Origin: Rugalucina vietnamica
Lineage: Eukaryota; Mollusca; Bivalvia; Lucinida; Lucinidae
Assembly (NCBI GenBank): GCA_964017185.1
Contig: OZ024869.1
Location: forward strand, 68,728,315-68,792,314
DNA: 64,000 nt
Reading direction: 5' to 3'
Shown here: positions 1 to 12,375 of the stretch, one piece after another
Position numbering within the stretch: the stretch's first letter is position 1
Layout: every line of letters begins with the position of its first letter
Notes under the pieces: model-generated
Seen by the model: the letters and a program-made list of their open reading frames with translations, nothing else
What the model was told of the DNA's origin: nothing
Database searches by the model: none
Translations under genes and position numbers: made by a program

Positions 1-33
<33 letters not shown>
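1..33. repeat. Poly-A tract at window edge
   Basis: The window opens with 33 uninterrupted A residues. It may be the tail of a retroposed element lying to the left, or a simple homopolymer. Nothing upstream is visible to decide. Confidence 0.9.
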
Positions 34-38
<5 letters not shown>

Positions 39-79
39 CACAGGCAAGTCAAAAATTAACCATCCACGCTCTCTTTTAA

Positions 80-128
80 TTCCCGCCAAAATGTCATTTT
101 CTGTTTATTCCCGCCAAAATGTCATTTG
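80..128. repeat. Two tandem copies of TTCCCGCCAAAATGTCATTT
   Basis: Two direct copies of a 20-base unit separated by a few bases. The core TTCCCGCC matches the E2F-site consensus, but no gene start is visible nearby. The rest of 34-640 shows no gene or recognisable element. Confidence 0.7.
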
Positions 129-642
129 TGTCGAATTAAACTAGGTCAGTTCATCCACTTATCGCTTCATTACACAAAAAGATAAAATACAAACACAGGT
201 AAATTTGCCCAGGGCATGAAGTTTATTGTCTAAAATGACAGGTTGGGGTAAGCTATAATCCCCCGATGTGTTCAAGCGTATCGATCGCCTGCTGTTAAGT
301 CATGTTGTGTCTGTATAGGTGCGAAAACAAGGTGCCAGTAGGGGTTTATACTGGTTCCCGCATTACGATTAGCAAAATTAATATACTCTATCTGAACCAC
401 AGTACCAGTTTATGATAATCAGAGGCTCAATACAGGATAAAATACCGAGGTCAGATAGCAAAATTGTCACATTTTTTGACATAATCGCATGAAATTCGCA
501 AAACCATCATTCGCATTTTTTAGAATTCAATTCGCAAAAAAATGCGAAAATGCGACAGATGGACACCCCTGAATAAGGGAGATTAATTAGATTTACTCTG
601 GCCCCAAGATCAGAGTGTATTTATTTTGATGCAGCAGTATAT

Positions 643-878
643 GAGCCACATCGTGAGGAAACCGGATTTTTTGCCTCTGCGAAAACAAAGGCGCAGATCA
701 GCTTCGCAGTAACTGCGAAGCTGATCAGCGCCTTTGTTTTCGCTACACGGATAGTATAATTTCTCTTCTTCTTAAGTCTGAAATTTCAAGCTTCTAGCCT
801 CCTTCTGTGACTGTATAGGCCGGTTTGTGTCAGACCTGGTCGGAAACCCTGAAGACCGGTTTTCTTGCATCGCGGCTC
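643..878 (+). mobile_element. Family A hairpin MITE, copy 1
   Basis: The ends are GAGCC and GGCTC, flanked on both sides by ATAT as a 4-bp target duplication. Outer inverted ends run about 24 bases (GAGCCRCATCGTGAGRAAACCGG type). An inner near-perfect palindrome of about 65 bases begins GCGAAAACAAAGGCGC. No coding capacity. This orientation, hairpin near the left end, is called plus here. Confidence 0.9.
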
Positions 879-1757
879 ATATAATGAGCCCCATCAGTTG
901 CATGTAACTGTAAGCTAATCGTAGCAGCACTGCTTCGGATCATCATAGTGCAAGCGAATCGAATCTAGTTTGATCACGCCCAAGTCTGATTTTTTCACCG
1001 ACCATGAAAAACTTTCAATAAGATCATTCAGATTTTCCTTGAATCAAGAATAACTTGTCTGTACAAAGATGCACACTAAGTACTGATTAACTGCATTATA
1101 ATAGTAAACAATAACTAAGTTTGCATGATCTGATGTGTTGAAGGGTTATAAAATATTGGTATGATGGACAAATTGCATTATCTCAGGAAATTTCAGTGCA
1201 ATTTGTAAGATTCTGTGAATTTGAAATATATTGTAATACATTGTTGGTATGTTTTGGTTTAATTTATATAGCACTTTTGAGCCAAAACATACCAACAATG
1301 TATTACAATATGTTACAAACACAATTTGGTTGATTTTCTTGAAGAATTGAATTGGTGTCATAATTGTTTCCATTTTAAATAAAAGGATGTGCAATATGTT
1401 ACCTTTGTATAGCAATCTAAATAAGGAAGAAAAGGGGCAATTATCTAGATTGGTGCGAGAATTGACAGACAAAGTGTCTGGTGGTCTTGATAAAAATATC
1501 ACCAACATTTTAGAAATCTAACAAGATTATGTGAATGTTGACAGGCAAGCTATGAACAGGAATAAGCACAATCAGGGTCCACTCCCCTTTTCAAAACCTA
1601 TAGAGTGCAAGAGAAAAAATAAGTCAAGAGATCAGCTGTTTCCCCAAAGGTGTTCATAATTATATGCACTCTTCTGTTATAAGACACAAACCAACCACAC
1701 AGCCTACCCTATATTATCAAGCAACCTCAGGATCAAACCAGGTACAGTACTAGTGTA
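879..1757. other. No gene seen; contains one perfect hairpin
   Basis: AT-rich sequence. A 120-codon minus-strand open frame (1146-1508) begins at a non-ATG codon and crosses a perfect hairpin, so I do not support it as a gene. The hairpin at 1231-1308 is listed separately. Confidence 0.6.
1231..1308. repeat. Perfect 27-bp inverted repeat with 24-nt loop
   Basis: TTGTAATACATTGTTGGTAT plus seven more bases at 1231-1257 is followed by its exact reverse complement at 1282-1308. Transcribed, it would make a 27-bp perfect stem of pre-miRNA size. A related stretch lies near 38436-38475 (TATTGTTGGTATTTTGGCTC), so it may be the core of a worn MITE rather than a miRNA gene. Confidence 0.85.
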
Positions 1758-2048
1758 CCAGGTCCTGAGCTTATAAACTTTTTTCATGCTCAACTCAGCT
1801 GAGACTAAAATTTATCCTGCTCATAGATGTTAAAATGCCAACAATGGTTGGCATTTTAACATTAATGAGCAGGATAAATTACAAAAATGGTTTGCATTTT
1901 AACATTTATGAGCAGGATAAATTACTAATTTTGGGGCTTTGAACCAGAATTTTCTATTAATTTTGACAATTTTAACATTTATGAACAGTTGAAATTTCAT
2001 GCTCATCTGAGCTGAGCTTGAAAAAAGTTTTATAGCCTAAAGACCTGG
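1758..2048. mobile_element. Family G inverted-repeat MITE, copy 1
   Basis: Outer ends pair over about 40 bases: a left end of CCAGGTCCTGAGCTTATAAA type and a right end reading TTTTATAGCCTAAAGACCTGG. Inside are CTCAGCTGAG palindromes and three copies of a TTAACATTTATGAGCAGGAT-like stretch, some inverted. Non-coding. The second copy is at 6306-6546. Confidence 0.8.
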
Positions 2049-2694
2049 CCTCGACTTCAGAGTAACATTGACTACCAACAGAGCTTCAGCAGTAAAAAAT
2101 TGCATTGAAAAGGGAAGCAGTAAAAAATTGCACCGCAAAGGACAAATAGTCAAACTGAAACTCTTTTATCACGCACCTGATACTCTACATCAATCAATAC
2201 TCAGAGTGAAATGATCAACCCTGATTGGAACATGATCCGAACATTGTACCCAAGAATTTCTGAAGGTGAAAACTGATGTCTTTTGCCATAATTATCGGTA
2301 TTTACTAAGATTAATTGGTGCAGTCCGTGACATTTTGATGAATTGAAGTTGAAAACATGAAATATAAGAAAAAACAAACACTGCCAAAGAAGCAGATTTG
2401 TCAAGACTGGGGGGTCTGTAACATCTTGTAACAACCACATTTACTAGAACATTATTCTGTTTTGTTGTTTTTGTTGTTGATTTTTCTTTCCTCAGGGTAT
2501 TAGGAATAAGCAGAGGTATTTTATAGTGGCTCTTTTGCTGGACCTTCTATTTACATGTACCTATTTTCAAGCCCTTTGTGCCAGCACCAGCAATCTTCTG
2601 TTACTGTAAAATTCCATTTGTATCTCATCTGGTCTGAAACTTCAAGATAGGTTTTGTAATGACAGGTACAACAGCTCATACAGTGAAATCATAT
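2049..2694. other. No gene seen
   Basis: AT-rich intergenic DNA. The longest open frame here (79 codons, minus) has no recognisable content. Confidence 0.6.
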
Positions 2695-2903
2695 GAGCCG
2701 CTATGCGAGAAAACCGGTCTTTGGGGTTTCCGACCAGGTTCGACACAAACCCGTCTGTGCAGTCACAGATAAAGGCTAGAAGCTCAAAATTTCGGATTTA
2801 TGAAGAGAAATTGTGCTATCAGTGTAGCTAAAACAAAGGCGCTGATCAGCTGTGCAGTTACTGCACTGGTGATCTGCGCATTTGTTTTCGCACGATGTGG
2901 CTC
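2695..2903 (-). mobile_element. Family A hairpin MITE, copy 2
   Basis: Shares the GAGCC...GGCTC ends and the central hairpin. The stem tip reads CTGTGCAGTTACTGCAC, the TGTGC/GCACA variant. The left flank is ATAT, but the right flank (ATCG) does not match, so the target duplication is not intact. Confidence 0.85.
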
Positions 2904-5410
2904 ATCGGTCAATGCAGTCTAATCAAAATTTTTCAGCAGCATATGGCATTAAAAGCATTTATCAATTCATGGCTTGGGTCATCAAAGCTTTGGTCATAAG
3001 CTGTAATGTGACCGCTCGAAAATGCATAACACATGATTATGGTATTCAGTGACATCTCAAGTCAGCGAAATCGCTAAACATTCTTTTTGTTGCGGAGTCA
3101 ATTTTTCATCTGGTCCAGTGGAACAAAAAATATGAAGATGCTTAATGACCGTTTGCCTTTGTAATATTAATCAGCAACATTGGGCGGGAAGAAAAAATAA
3201 ACACAATACTGGGGGAAGGTTACTTAAGATCAAGGGAAAAAAATCGTCCCATTGTTGGTCATTGTCCGAGCCTGGGTCATTAGGGATTTGACGGATTACT
3301 TTAGCCTAAATCACCTGACAGTGTTATGTCAAGGTATTGTCATGCTTTCGGATGATTTTGGACTTAGGAAAATTTATCTGTAGATTGAATTGAAAAATAT
3401 AATCAAAGACTAAAACCAGGATTTATTTTTCCGCTGTATTGCAAAATGCAATTTCGCCCAATTTTGCATATTTTGATCTTTTTTGCCCTTTTGATCTGAA
3501 AAAATGATAAAATTCCATTTTGTGATGGATTTCTTTTCCTGATGATTTTGAGGAATGTGCATAAAGAGCAATGGACCCCAGCTATCATTACTTATGATAT
3601 TTAAAAGTTATACATGTTGCCTCTGAATTGCTTGGGTGGTGGATTTAGTGCTTTACATCAATGGTCAACAGCTAAGGTCATGTCGGGAAGGTCAGTTATT
3701 CATACTGTTCCAGAGCAAGCCTCGAGGAGGCATGTTACCAGGACTGAGTGCAAATTTCTATCACCACTAACTTTAATCAAAAACACTACATGTTGTGGTT
3801 AAATGGAGAAGGGTCATGCAATTGTAGATTGAAAAGCGGGGAGATGGTTCCCTGTAATGGCAAGTTATATCCTAGAGCAAGCTGGTATAAAGCCATAAGG
3901 CAGAGGTTCTATCCCAACATGACTGCAAAAAAAAATGTTGACTGGGACATTAAACCAACAAAAACATGGTGTGTCACCACTGTTTAATAACGACCTGTAA
4001 CATTTTTGGCCAAATGCCAACAAGCACAATTTTATCTCTAGGCCAGGGTGAAGTACTGGGTGCCATTCCATTCCATGCCGTGATGTGAGCCACACCAGGT
4101 TTTAGAATAGGTTTCCAATAACTGTTCAATAGATTAGGGGGTTGGGAACACAGGTCTTTACTGACCTGTAAGTCTACAACACTCAGAGACATGTCGCATA
4201 AACAGTATCAAATTTTTAATAAGAAGTAAAAAATGACCTTTTCTTCTTCTTCTTTTTTTTTTTTTGACAATTTACAATTAAATAAGCTTGAAACTGAAAA
4301 AAAAAAATTCTCTGGATCTTATCAGTATATAATATAGTCTTGAATTTTCTGCAAACTGTAAATTCTGAAAATGATTATTTCTTTCTTTTTAATTTTGTTT
4401 ATTTATTTATTTATTTATCATAAAATCATCTTTATTTATTTATTGATCATAAAATCATCTTCCCTACCATTCCCCCCTGGATTTGATAAATGAAATATGG
4501 TCTAAAGATTCAGCCAAGATAACCATTTTTCTCAAGCTAGCAATTATGGTCTTTGTGTCAGACACCCTTTCTCCTAGACAGATAATGGGAGAATGATGTG
4601 TAGTGGCCCCCATTGTGTACCCCTAACAGGGGGCAGTTGGTCAAATTTCTGTGTAATTGATTGTTTATGGTGGGATTTTGTGTAGTGATCCTTTAAATCA
4701 CTTAGAATTTTAACACAAATTATGGATTCTGAAGCTGAATTGATGTAAAAATAATTCAAAATTGGCATCATTAGATACAGTTTAGTGAAGATTTTACTGA
4801 AAATTGAATTTTGTGGAGGGAATTTATGGTTTTGAGGAGTTTGAATGTGGAAAGGGGCTGGTGTTGGATTCTGTTTTGACACTTTGTGTATCACAACCTA
4901 TCAAGGAAGTTTAACAGTTTGAGTGACACTGAAAACACTTTTTCATGACTGTGTAAATTGACATTGTTGTAGATTGATTTGGATGGACATTATAGAATAT
5001 GAACTAAAACAAACAAAACTAAATTTGTGTGTTATCGACATAATAAATGAAGATGAGACTTTGACGTCGACAGCGCCAGTGGTGATGTTTCGATGTCGAC
5101 ATGATACACCAACTACGACTACACTGGGAGTGTGTGAACTTTGATCCTCGTAGATTTCTCTGTAAGTTTGTAGAATTTTGCACCTTTTTCTTCAGCCCCA
5201 TTTAGGGGCTGTTTACCAGTACTTTGTATGCATTCTTAATCCAGAAACTGAAAATGAGTGGACTGTGGGGCACATAAATTTTTCAGATAGGGGATGACGG
5301 TTTTGTTTGATTCTGTACTTTATGTTCATGGCCAAGTTCAGGTCAATAGCCGGGGTCATGTTGGGATGTTTTTGGGCAAGAGGCCTCTAAGAGCCTGTAC
5401 ATTCAGAAAT
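2904..5410. other. Intergenic; worn SINE-like sequence and (TTTA)n
   Basis: 3640-3966 looks like an old SINE: its right end carries CCCAACATGACTG followed by TGTTGACTGGGACATTAAACC, the tail motif of the tRNA-headed SINEs at 53.3 kb. 4386-4470 holds (TTTA)n with a duplicated CATAAAATCATCTT. No supported gene. Confidence 0.55.
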
Positions 5411-5644
5411 TAGCCTCCTCATGGGAAAACCAGCAATGTGGTTTCCGAACAGGTCCGACATAAATCAGGCAGTACAGTCACAGAAAAGAGCTAGAAGCTT
5501 GAAATTTTGGATTTAAGTAGAAGAGGAATTGTACTATCCATGTAGCGGAAACAAAGGTACTGATCGGCTTCGCAGTTAATGCGAAGCTGATCTGCGCCTT
5601 TGTTTTCGCCTGTGCAGAATGTTGTTTTTCCCATGCGGTGGCTC
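5411..5644 (-). mobile_element. Family A hairpin MITE, copy 3
   Basis: Degraded ends (TAGCC on the left, GGCTC on the right). Retains ACAGGTCCGACA, TAGAAGCTTGAAATTT and the central hairpin, with several stem mismatches. No clean target duplication. Confidence 0.85.
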
Positions 5645-5870
5645 AAATGATTCTACAGGTGACCTAGATTCCTGTAACAGGTGACCTAGATTCCTCTGAC
5701 CTCAGACAGTCTGGCAATCCCAGACAGTCACAGTAGGGGGCAGTCTGTGACTTAGGTGTCACCAGACTTGTGTATTGGCAACACAATGTTAATACTTTTA
5801 ATAGTTGGTGCTGAACCATGCTGCTGCTGCTTTACTTCGTAACTGTACCAGCTGGATAACTTAAATACCA

Positions 5871-6056
5871 GTGGCGGATTTAGAGGGGGTTCGGGTGGTT
5901 CGGATTTAGAGGGGGTTCGGGTGGTTTGCTTGAATCCCCCTCTGGAACCAAATTATTTCAATTTCATGGGAAATTTATTCAAAATAAGGTAAAATATTGA
6001 AAACGAACCCCCCATGAGGGATTTGAACCCCCTTCCAGAAATCCTGGATCCGCCCC
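5871..6056. mobile_element. MITE-like element with GGCGGAT/ATCCGCC ends
   Basis: The left end GTGGCGGATTTAGAGGGGGT is mirrored by CTGGATCCGCCCC on the right. Inner AACCCCCTTCCAG pairs with the left-side GGGGGTTC. The left end contains a direct duplication of GGATTTAGAGGGGGTTCGGG. Non-coding, so probably a short DNA-transposon derivative. Confidence 0.65.
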
Positions 6057-6305
6057 TAAATACTCATACATGTACGCAGGGATACTGTACCAATGCAGTA
6101 TAGTGATTATGTTTTAAATCCCACACAACAGCTATGGTCATGGAGATAGAACCTTGTTTTCATTTTCATTCTCATCCAAATAGACCAAGACTGGAGAGGC
6201 CTAGACTCAAACTTGCGACCTGTGATTTTAGTGGCAGGTGGCAGAAAGTCTCATCCGAAGGACTGGAGCAACACAAGATTAAACTCATGATTCCTGGTTT
6301 ATAAG

Positions 6306-6546
6306 TCAGGCCCCGAGGTTATAAAACTTTTTTCATGCTCAGCTCAGCTGAGACTAAAATTTATCCTGCTCATAAATGTTAAAATGCCAACAATTAACAT
6401 TTATGAGCAGGATAAATTACCAGATGTTGAGGTATGAACCTAAATTTTTCACTTATTTTGACTACTGAAGCATTTATGAGCAGTTGAAATTTCATGCTCA
6501 GCTGAGCAGAGCTTGAAAAAAGTTTTATAACCTCGGGACCAGGTCG
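6306..6546. mobile_element. Family G inverted-repeat MITE, copy 2
   Basis: Left CCCCGAGGTTATAAAACTTT pairs with right AGTTTTATAACCTCGGGACC. It has the same CTCAGCTGAG and ATTTATGAGCAGGATAAATT blocks as the copy at 1758. Shorter and cleaner than copy 1. Confidence 0.85.
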
Positions 6547-7243
6547 CTGAACCACTCCACCATGGAAGCTTGTGAATAATGTAATGAGTCTATGACAACT
6601 TAGTATAAACATTTAAACTGATCTTTATTGAAGCCGATATGAGAGCCCCTATGCATGTGTCTAACATGTGCCCGACACACCAACAATTATGGTCAAATCA
6701 GACAAATCCTCTGGCCATAAAATATGAGAATTTGTATGAATTTTGAGCAGATGCTTCCAATTCAATGCCCATGCACTGTGCCCGTACATTCTACAGTTTT
6801 GTATCGGAAACCATGTCCCCTTAATCACTGGTTACCCACCCCTCCAAACTGTTAACCTGTTCGAACTTTGTTACAAGTCAGCCTGTTTGTTTTTGAATAC
6901 AATAATTGTGCCATGTCGTAATTAGGAAGTCATTGGCGGTTAACTAATGGTGACTTTAAGTTATTGCCAGAAAAGTCTGTAACAAGAAAGCCACTATGTG
7001 GGACATATCTCTGCTTACAGATTCAATGCACTCAAATCAGACTGCTCCAAGACAGAAATGCATTATAACCTTGCAGCTTAAGCTCAGAATGTGTTTTATG
7101 AAATTCTACCTGTCACTCGCTTACTGTTTCATAAACCCATTTGTAACCATAGGCCCTTAATTTGCCTTATGGTGTTGGTGTCACATGCATTTTTGATGAG
7201 TTTTCCATGCAAATCTTAGCCACTGGCGTGGGTGAGGTATGCC

Positions 7244-7783
7244 TCAAGATGCTCCAAAAGGACACGTTTGCCACTGAACTTTGAAGGTAACAGATAAGGC
7301 AAGAGCATTGCATTCTGATGATATGCAGTGATCAAGTTTTTTTTGTTTGTTTTTTTTTTCTAAAACTTCATAAAAACAAAAATTGTGATAACTTAAAAAA
7401 GCATCATGCACTTCAGCTGATCGAGTATCTACATACATTTTTATGGAGCAAAAACAAAAATATCTTTCTGTTTGTCCCTTATCAGCAACACTGCTGTTGT
7501 TACCATAACAAATTGGAAAGGGAAATTTAAGAGTGTGCCCTTTTATTTGTTCTTCAAACATGTCAGATATTTTGCTGTCAGTCCAAATGAATGCAAAGCA
7601 TTGATCAAATTCCACAATCCATTTCCATGCTAATTTATGCAAATATTGTTGCATCTTGGGGCACATGTTTGCCTTCGATTTGTGTCCTAATAAAAATATA
7701 AAAACGCAAAATCTGAAACTTAGGTTAGGGAATCCATATTGTGTAAAATCGAAACTTGACAAATGAAATCGAAACTTGACCAC
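7244..7783 (-). other. 179-codon orphan open frame, doubtful
   Basis: Second-longest open frame in the window. It starts at GTG; the first ATG comes about 40 codons in, leaving roughly 140 codons. The predicted protein is rich in F, C and K. I see no domain, signal peptide or splice context. The upstream end contains an 18-bp direct repeat (AAATCGAAACTTGAC, 7746-7780). In AT-rich DNA of this size an open frame of this length is only slightly unexpected by chance. Confidence 0.12.
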
Positions 7784-8120
7784 TGAAAGTGTGTCGGTGA
7801 TCAGATTATTGACAGCATAATATTTTCATAAGGACAGTTCTAATTGATGGACAGATATTAGCTGTCAATCCTTATGCAATGAACACCGAATCATGTCCAT
7901 TACATGCGCACATGAATAATGATTTGTTATGGCAAAAACCACAAAAACTGAGATTTTTATGGTCAACCTGTTTTTATTACCAGTCCATCATTTATAATGA
8001 TTCATATAGATAAATGTTTTGTTGATAGTTCAGAACAGGATTTTACAAAATTTGGAAACTATCATAACAAAAAAGGTGGATTTTTTAAGGAATAAGGAGC
8101 CCCTAGTTTACTAGGTACCA

Positions 8121-8200
8121 TTATCCGCACGACGGTCGTGCCGATAACGCCGCTTATCGGCACGACCGTCGTGCGGATAACGCCGCTTATTGGCACGACA
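8121..8200. repeat. GC-rich palindromic tandem cluster, left
   Basis: Alternating TATCSGCACGACCGTCGTGC and GGATAACGCCGCTTAT blocks, each of which is or contains a palindrome (GCACGACCGTCGTGC). Very GC-rich against AT-rich flanks. Paired with a related, larger cluster at 8716-8843, the two bracketing about 510 bases of AT-rich DNA. Confidence 0.85.
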
Positions 8201-8715
8201 GGGAAATCGATATCCAAATGTTAAATATGTTTAGAAATTGATACATTTTAAGTTGAAAAAATATATTACACTGGCTTCAAAACTGAAACAGAATATTACA
8301 CATGCAGGATTTTTTACTTTTTAATTAACAAAATTGTTATTTTGCTGAAATTGGCTTACCTGTAAATTTACCTGTAAAAATCAGTCGTGAGACAGTAATT
8401 ATCGTTACTTAAATAATGAAATGATTTGGTAATCCAAAAGAAAAAAAAAGCCTTTGATTTTAACAATGGAGTATATGGAAACATTTCAGTAACACAATTA
8501 AAAAAATGCAACGATTGTATTTTTATCCGCTGTTACAAATCTACTTTGATTCAGTTTACATCAGCTGGATTAATCAAGTCAAACTAGTTTTCTTATTCAT
8601 AATTAACAAAAATGTCAATTTTGAATGTATTTCAATAGCTAAACACATAATTAATTTATTTAATGACAAATTAAAAGTTTAATGCATACGTAAGCTTGTT
8701 AGAAAATCTTATATT

Positions 8716-8843
8716 CCCGTCGTGCCGATAGCCAATACCTGTAGCATTGGCTATCCGCACGACAGTCGGGCCGATAACGCCGCTTATCGGCACGACCGTC
8801 GTGCGGATAACGCTGCTTATCGGCACGACCGTCGTGCGGATAG
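8716..8843. repeat. GC-rich palindromic tandem cluster, right
   Basis: Three to four ~33-base units built on GCACGACCGTCGTGCGGATA and AACGCYGCTTATCG. The left part holds a second hairpin, GATAGCCAATAC...GTAGCATTGGCTATC. With the cluster at 8121-8200, in partly opposite orientation, it may form the ends of one element. Open frames on both strands here only reflect the repeat. Confidence 0.85.
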
Positions 8844-8957
8844 CCTCAGCCGTTTTGTTCTTTTCATATTGACACCAAAAACGCTGCATGATGTTTTTGA
8901 CAGAATTTAAATGTTTATCACCTTGGCGGCAATGCCCAGACTAATATTATAGCACAG

Positions 8958-9232
8958 CATTACGAAAACACGCCCATGCAATATACAGAGATTTTTGAAG
9001 TTGTCAAAAATGAAAATTTTCAATAAAAAAATTCTGATATTTTTCTTATTTTTGCTTAAAACATAGATTGTGGGTACACGTTAGAACCGCCTTGCCAGTT
9101 CTAACGAGTACCCACAATCTATGTTTTGGAGCAAAAATAAGAATAAATAGGTATACCCCTGCATACCCCAGTTTTGCTATATAAAAGTGGGGTTCAAGGG
9201 GGTATACATTACACAGACATGTTTTCGTGATG
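8958..9232 (+). mobile_element. Family B hairpin MITE, copy 1
   Basis: The ends CATTACGAAAACATG and CATGTTTTCGTGATG are inverted repeats. The centre is a hairpin: AACATAGATTGTGGGTACAC, then GTTAGAACCGCC, then the inverted copy. The right half carries GGGGTATAC and TATATAAAAGTGGGGTTCAA. Non-coding, about 275 bp. Target-site duplications are not clear in any copy. Confidence 0.88.
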
Positions 9233-10502
9233 GACAGTCTATTTGTCACAGAATGAGTTTGTATTTTAGGATTTGGGACCAGGTCCTTTCAGGGCATAAA
9301 CCCAAAATGTGAAAGCAACCTATGTAACCCCAGTTCTTGAGAACTGACTCTTGGGTGACCCCCAGTGTGGGATCTATCTAGATCACTATCTGAGACAATA
9401 TTCCAAAATCAATGACCCAGTTCAAAAGTGGCAGTAATTTCCCTGAGACTTTCCTCAATGATCATAATGTAACCCCAGAATTACTTTTTTCAACATTTTT
9501 ATTGTCATTTAATGTCATAGTAGGTTCGTCCTATGGGTTTCAATGATTGTTGTTCAACTTGAGACTGGGGGCATGGTACATGGCTACAAACAATGCCGAG
9601 ATTAGCCCATAGTCATGTCATGATACAATTTGTAACCCTTATTTTGGCAGGGAAGGGGGTCGTCTTTTGAGTTGAATGCATTTTACTGGCTTGAGTAGAT
9701 TGTGGGGCAGAGGAATTGATCCTGAGGTGCTGATCGTCAGATTGTGCTACATGTATCTAGCTACATGTATCTATCTGCACATACCATTTTTGCATGTAAT
9801 CAAATTAGATGATTCCCATGTTGGGGCTCAATTATAACCCTAGCTGACATGCTCTCTCACCCCTTGCGTGTATGACTGGTGTCCATGTCCACCTAGCCAA
9901 TGTAACCTCAGGTTCCCTAGCCCTCTTTGATTACGATAAACCACCCAAATTATGATATGCCCCAAAAAATATGTATGGAGAGGGACGGGTGACACCATCG
10001 CGTAAGAATAGATTGGTAACCCTAGTGGAAAAAAGTACTTCTTAATTATTTTCATGGTCGGTTTTGAGAAAACACCTTTTCACATATATCCAAATACATG
10101 TGACAGTTCTTCAGCTTCATCATACTTGTTGCGCACTGATCAACTTGACAAGGCTTTTGTATTTGCTCCCAATATTACAGAATGTTCTTGTTTCTTAATC
10201 AAAGACTTGTGCTTGACTTCCATGGCTTTGCAGCCAGGCTGAGTTGTTTTTGGCATTTTTTTTTTCAAACCATTGATTTAGCTTTTATGTTTGCAGCATG
10301 GCCATACTGACCAGACAATAACTTTTCTACCTCTGTAAACACAGAAAGATAGCATCAGACTGTCTGAGGGTCACCCTGCCCCCTGGGTCAGTTGAACTGT
10401 AAATACACAGTGGTTCTCTATAGTGGTTAAAATCGAAACATAACCTGTAAACCACAGCAGATGTTGCTTTGAATAAACAAAAAGGAAACTATTTACACAA
10501 AT
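9233..10502. other. No gene seen
   Basis: Intergenic DNA. It contains a short tandem GCTACATGTATCTA at about 9745-9775. The open frames of up to 71 codons have no recognisable content. Confidence 0.55.
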
Positions 10503-10735
10503 GAGCCACGTCATAAGAAAACCAACAATGTGGTTTCTGCACAGGTCCGGCACAAACGGAGCTATACAAGCAATGAAGATGGTTAGAGGCTGGAAATTTT
10601 GGATTTACAAAGCTGAGGAATTGTACATTGGTGTAGCAAAAACAAAGTTGCTTATCAGCTTTGCGGTTACCCTGAAGCTGATTTGCGCTTTTGTTTTCGC
10701 ATATGCAAAATGTTTGTTTTCTCATGACGTGGTTC
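10503..10735 (-). mobile_element. Family A hairpin MITE, copy 4
   Basis: Ends GAGCC / GGTTC, with internal CACAGGTCCGGCACAAAC and a diverged central hairpin. The open frames crossing it on both strands (82 and 107 codons) are by-products of the element. Confidence 0.85.
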
Positions 10736-12375
10736 ATCTGATTCTGATCTTTATCATATTGGTATTGTTTTGTAACAAAGTATTGTCATATTGGGAATGG
10801 ACAACAGCTTGCCTTCTGTCCTGACAGCCCAGCTCAACGGGGCAGTACCTAAGAAGGAATGCCCGGCACAGTCTACAGGTCTAACCTTAGATCAATAGCA
10901 TTTGAGACTTCCACTGTCTGGCCAGCATTCTCTCACTTTGAGGAGGGGCTAGGATAACCACTGTCCCAACATGACCTCTCCAACACAAACTCCTGTCAAA
11001 CTCTGTCTAGATCAGATTCTGGTGGGCAAGTTACTGTCATATATGTTTAAAACAAAGGCAAAATGCATTTAACAGCCTTGCACAGTAGCCTGGCTATATC
11101 ATTTAGGCCCTGTAATGATAAAAGATGCTTCAAGCCTACAATATGAACAAGATAAACACTACTAATCACATATATTGCATTATCTGTTTGGCTCATTTTG
11201 CCATCCACTGCAAGATCAACCCCTTCCCATTGCCATATCAAACATTTCAAATACCATTGAAGACTTCATCATTATCAAGCCGAAACATGTCTACACCCCA
11301 CCCCCACGCCCCTACCCCTTCATGGAAGACGGCAAGCTTTTCTATGACAGGGCCCATTTATGATAAGAAATTAATAAGAAGACACAGTTTAATCTAGACT
11401 ATCAGCATCCCTCTGGAATCGAAGGGTCAAGTGTCAATTAGAATTTACAAAATGGAGGGTGTGCTAATTGGGAAAATGAAAGATGATTTAGTGAAGCCCC
11501 TTGATTTTTCAAAATCCAATTTGCTTAGTCCAAAAGTCATGCAGTTTCTTTTCAAAAGTGTTGAAAAGTCCAATGTGATAAGGTATATACTGAACAATAA
11601 AAGCAATGTCAATGTCAATTGAAAGACCAAACCAGACAATGTATACTGAAGGACAAAAGTAATGCTTTCCCAGTTAATACAGCTGTCGTCTTTAGCGAGT
11701 TTTGCAGGTTCAGTTTCTGGGTCTGGAAAATGTTCTTTCACTCTATTATGAACTATCTCTTCTGGATCTAGAACAAACTTGGCAAACTTTTCAGCTTTAG
11801 TTGTACCTGTATTTGGTGCTTTAAAACCAATTAAGACCTAAAAGAATAAGCCCCATATCAAAGACTAAAACAAATGCACCATCAAAGTTTCATGGGGCTA
11901 AAACAACAGATAAATATTTGTGTAGAACATCATAATCCCTAATCCTGTCAAAATCCCTAAAAGGGATAATCCAGCTCATCCCCTAGTATTTCTTAACATC
12001 CTGTGGATTATCCCCTTGTAAATCATACTACACGACAAGTGGACATACACAAGGACATACACAAGATACATTAGTTGCAATCAAACTGACTTTTGGGTGC
12101 TTGGCTGAGTGATAACACACCGGTTTTCCTGAGACAACCAATGCACTGAGAGAACAACCAATGACGATGAAGTTAAAATGAGGCTCAAGGATCCAAATAC
12201 CTGTCTGGGCACAACTAACCATGGATCATTCTGATCTGTGGCAAGTTGTTCCCACACAAGTATTTTATACTTACTGTTGTCATCTATTGATTTCACCTGT
12301 GTTGGTTGTTCTCAGTCATGTTGGTTCAACTTGGTTGCCCCTGGATAACGAGTGTGGATATAGACAGATACATTT
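10736..12375. other. No gene seen
   Basis: Intergenic DNA. 11275-11320 has a C-rich CCCCACCCCCACGCCCCTAC stretch. A 63-codon plus frame at 11431 (MSIRIYKMEGVLIGK start) resembles nothing I know and is overlapped by a 98-codon minus frame. 12007-12070 has a short ACACAAGGACATAC direct repeat. Confidence 0.5.

Noticed and set aside
8671-8910. Overlapping repeat proteins on both strands (YRHDRRADNAA type)
   Set aside because: Translations of the GC-rich palindrome cluster.
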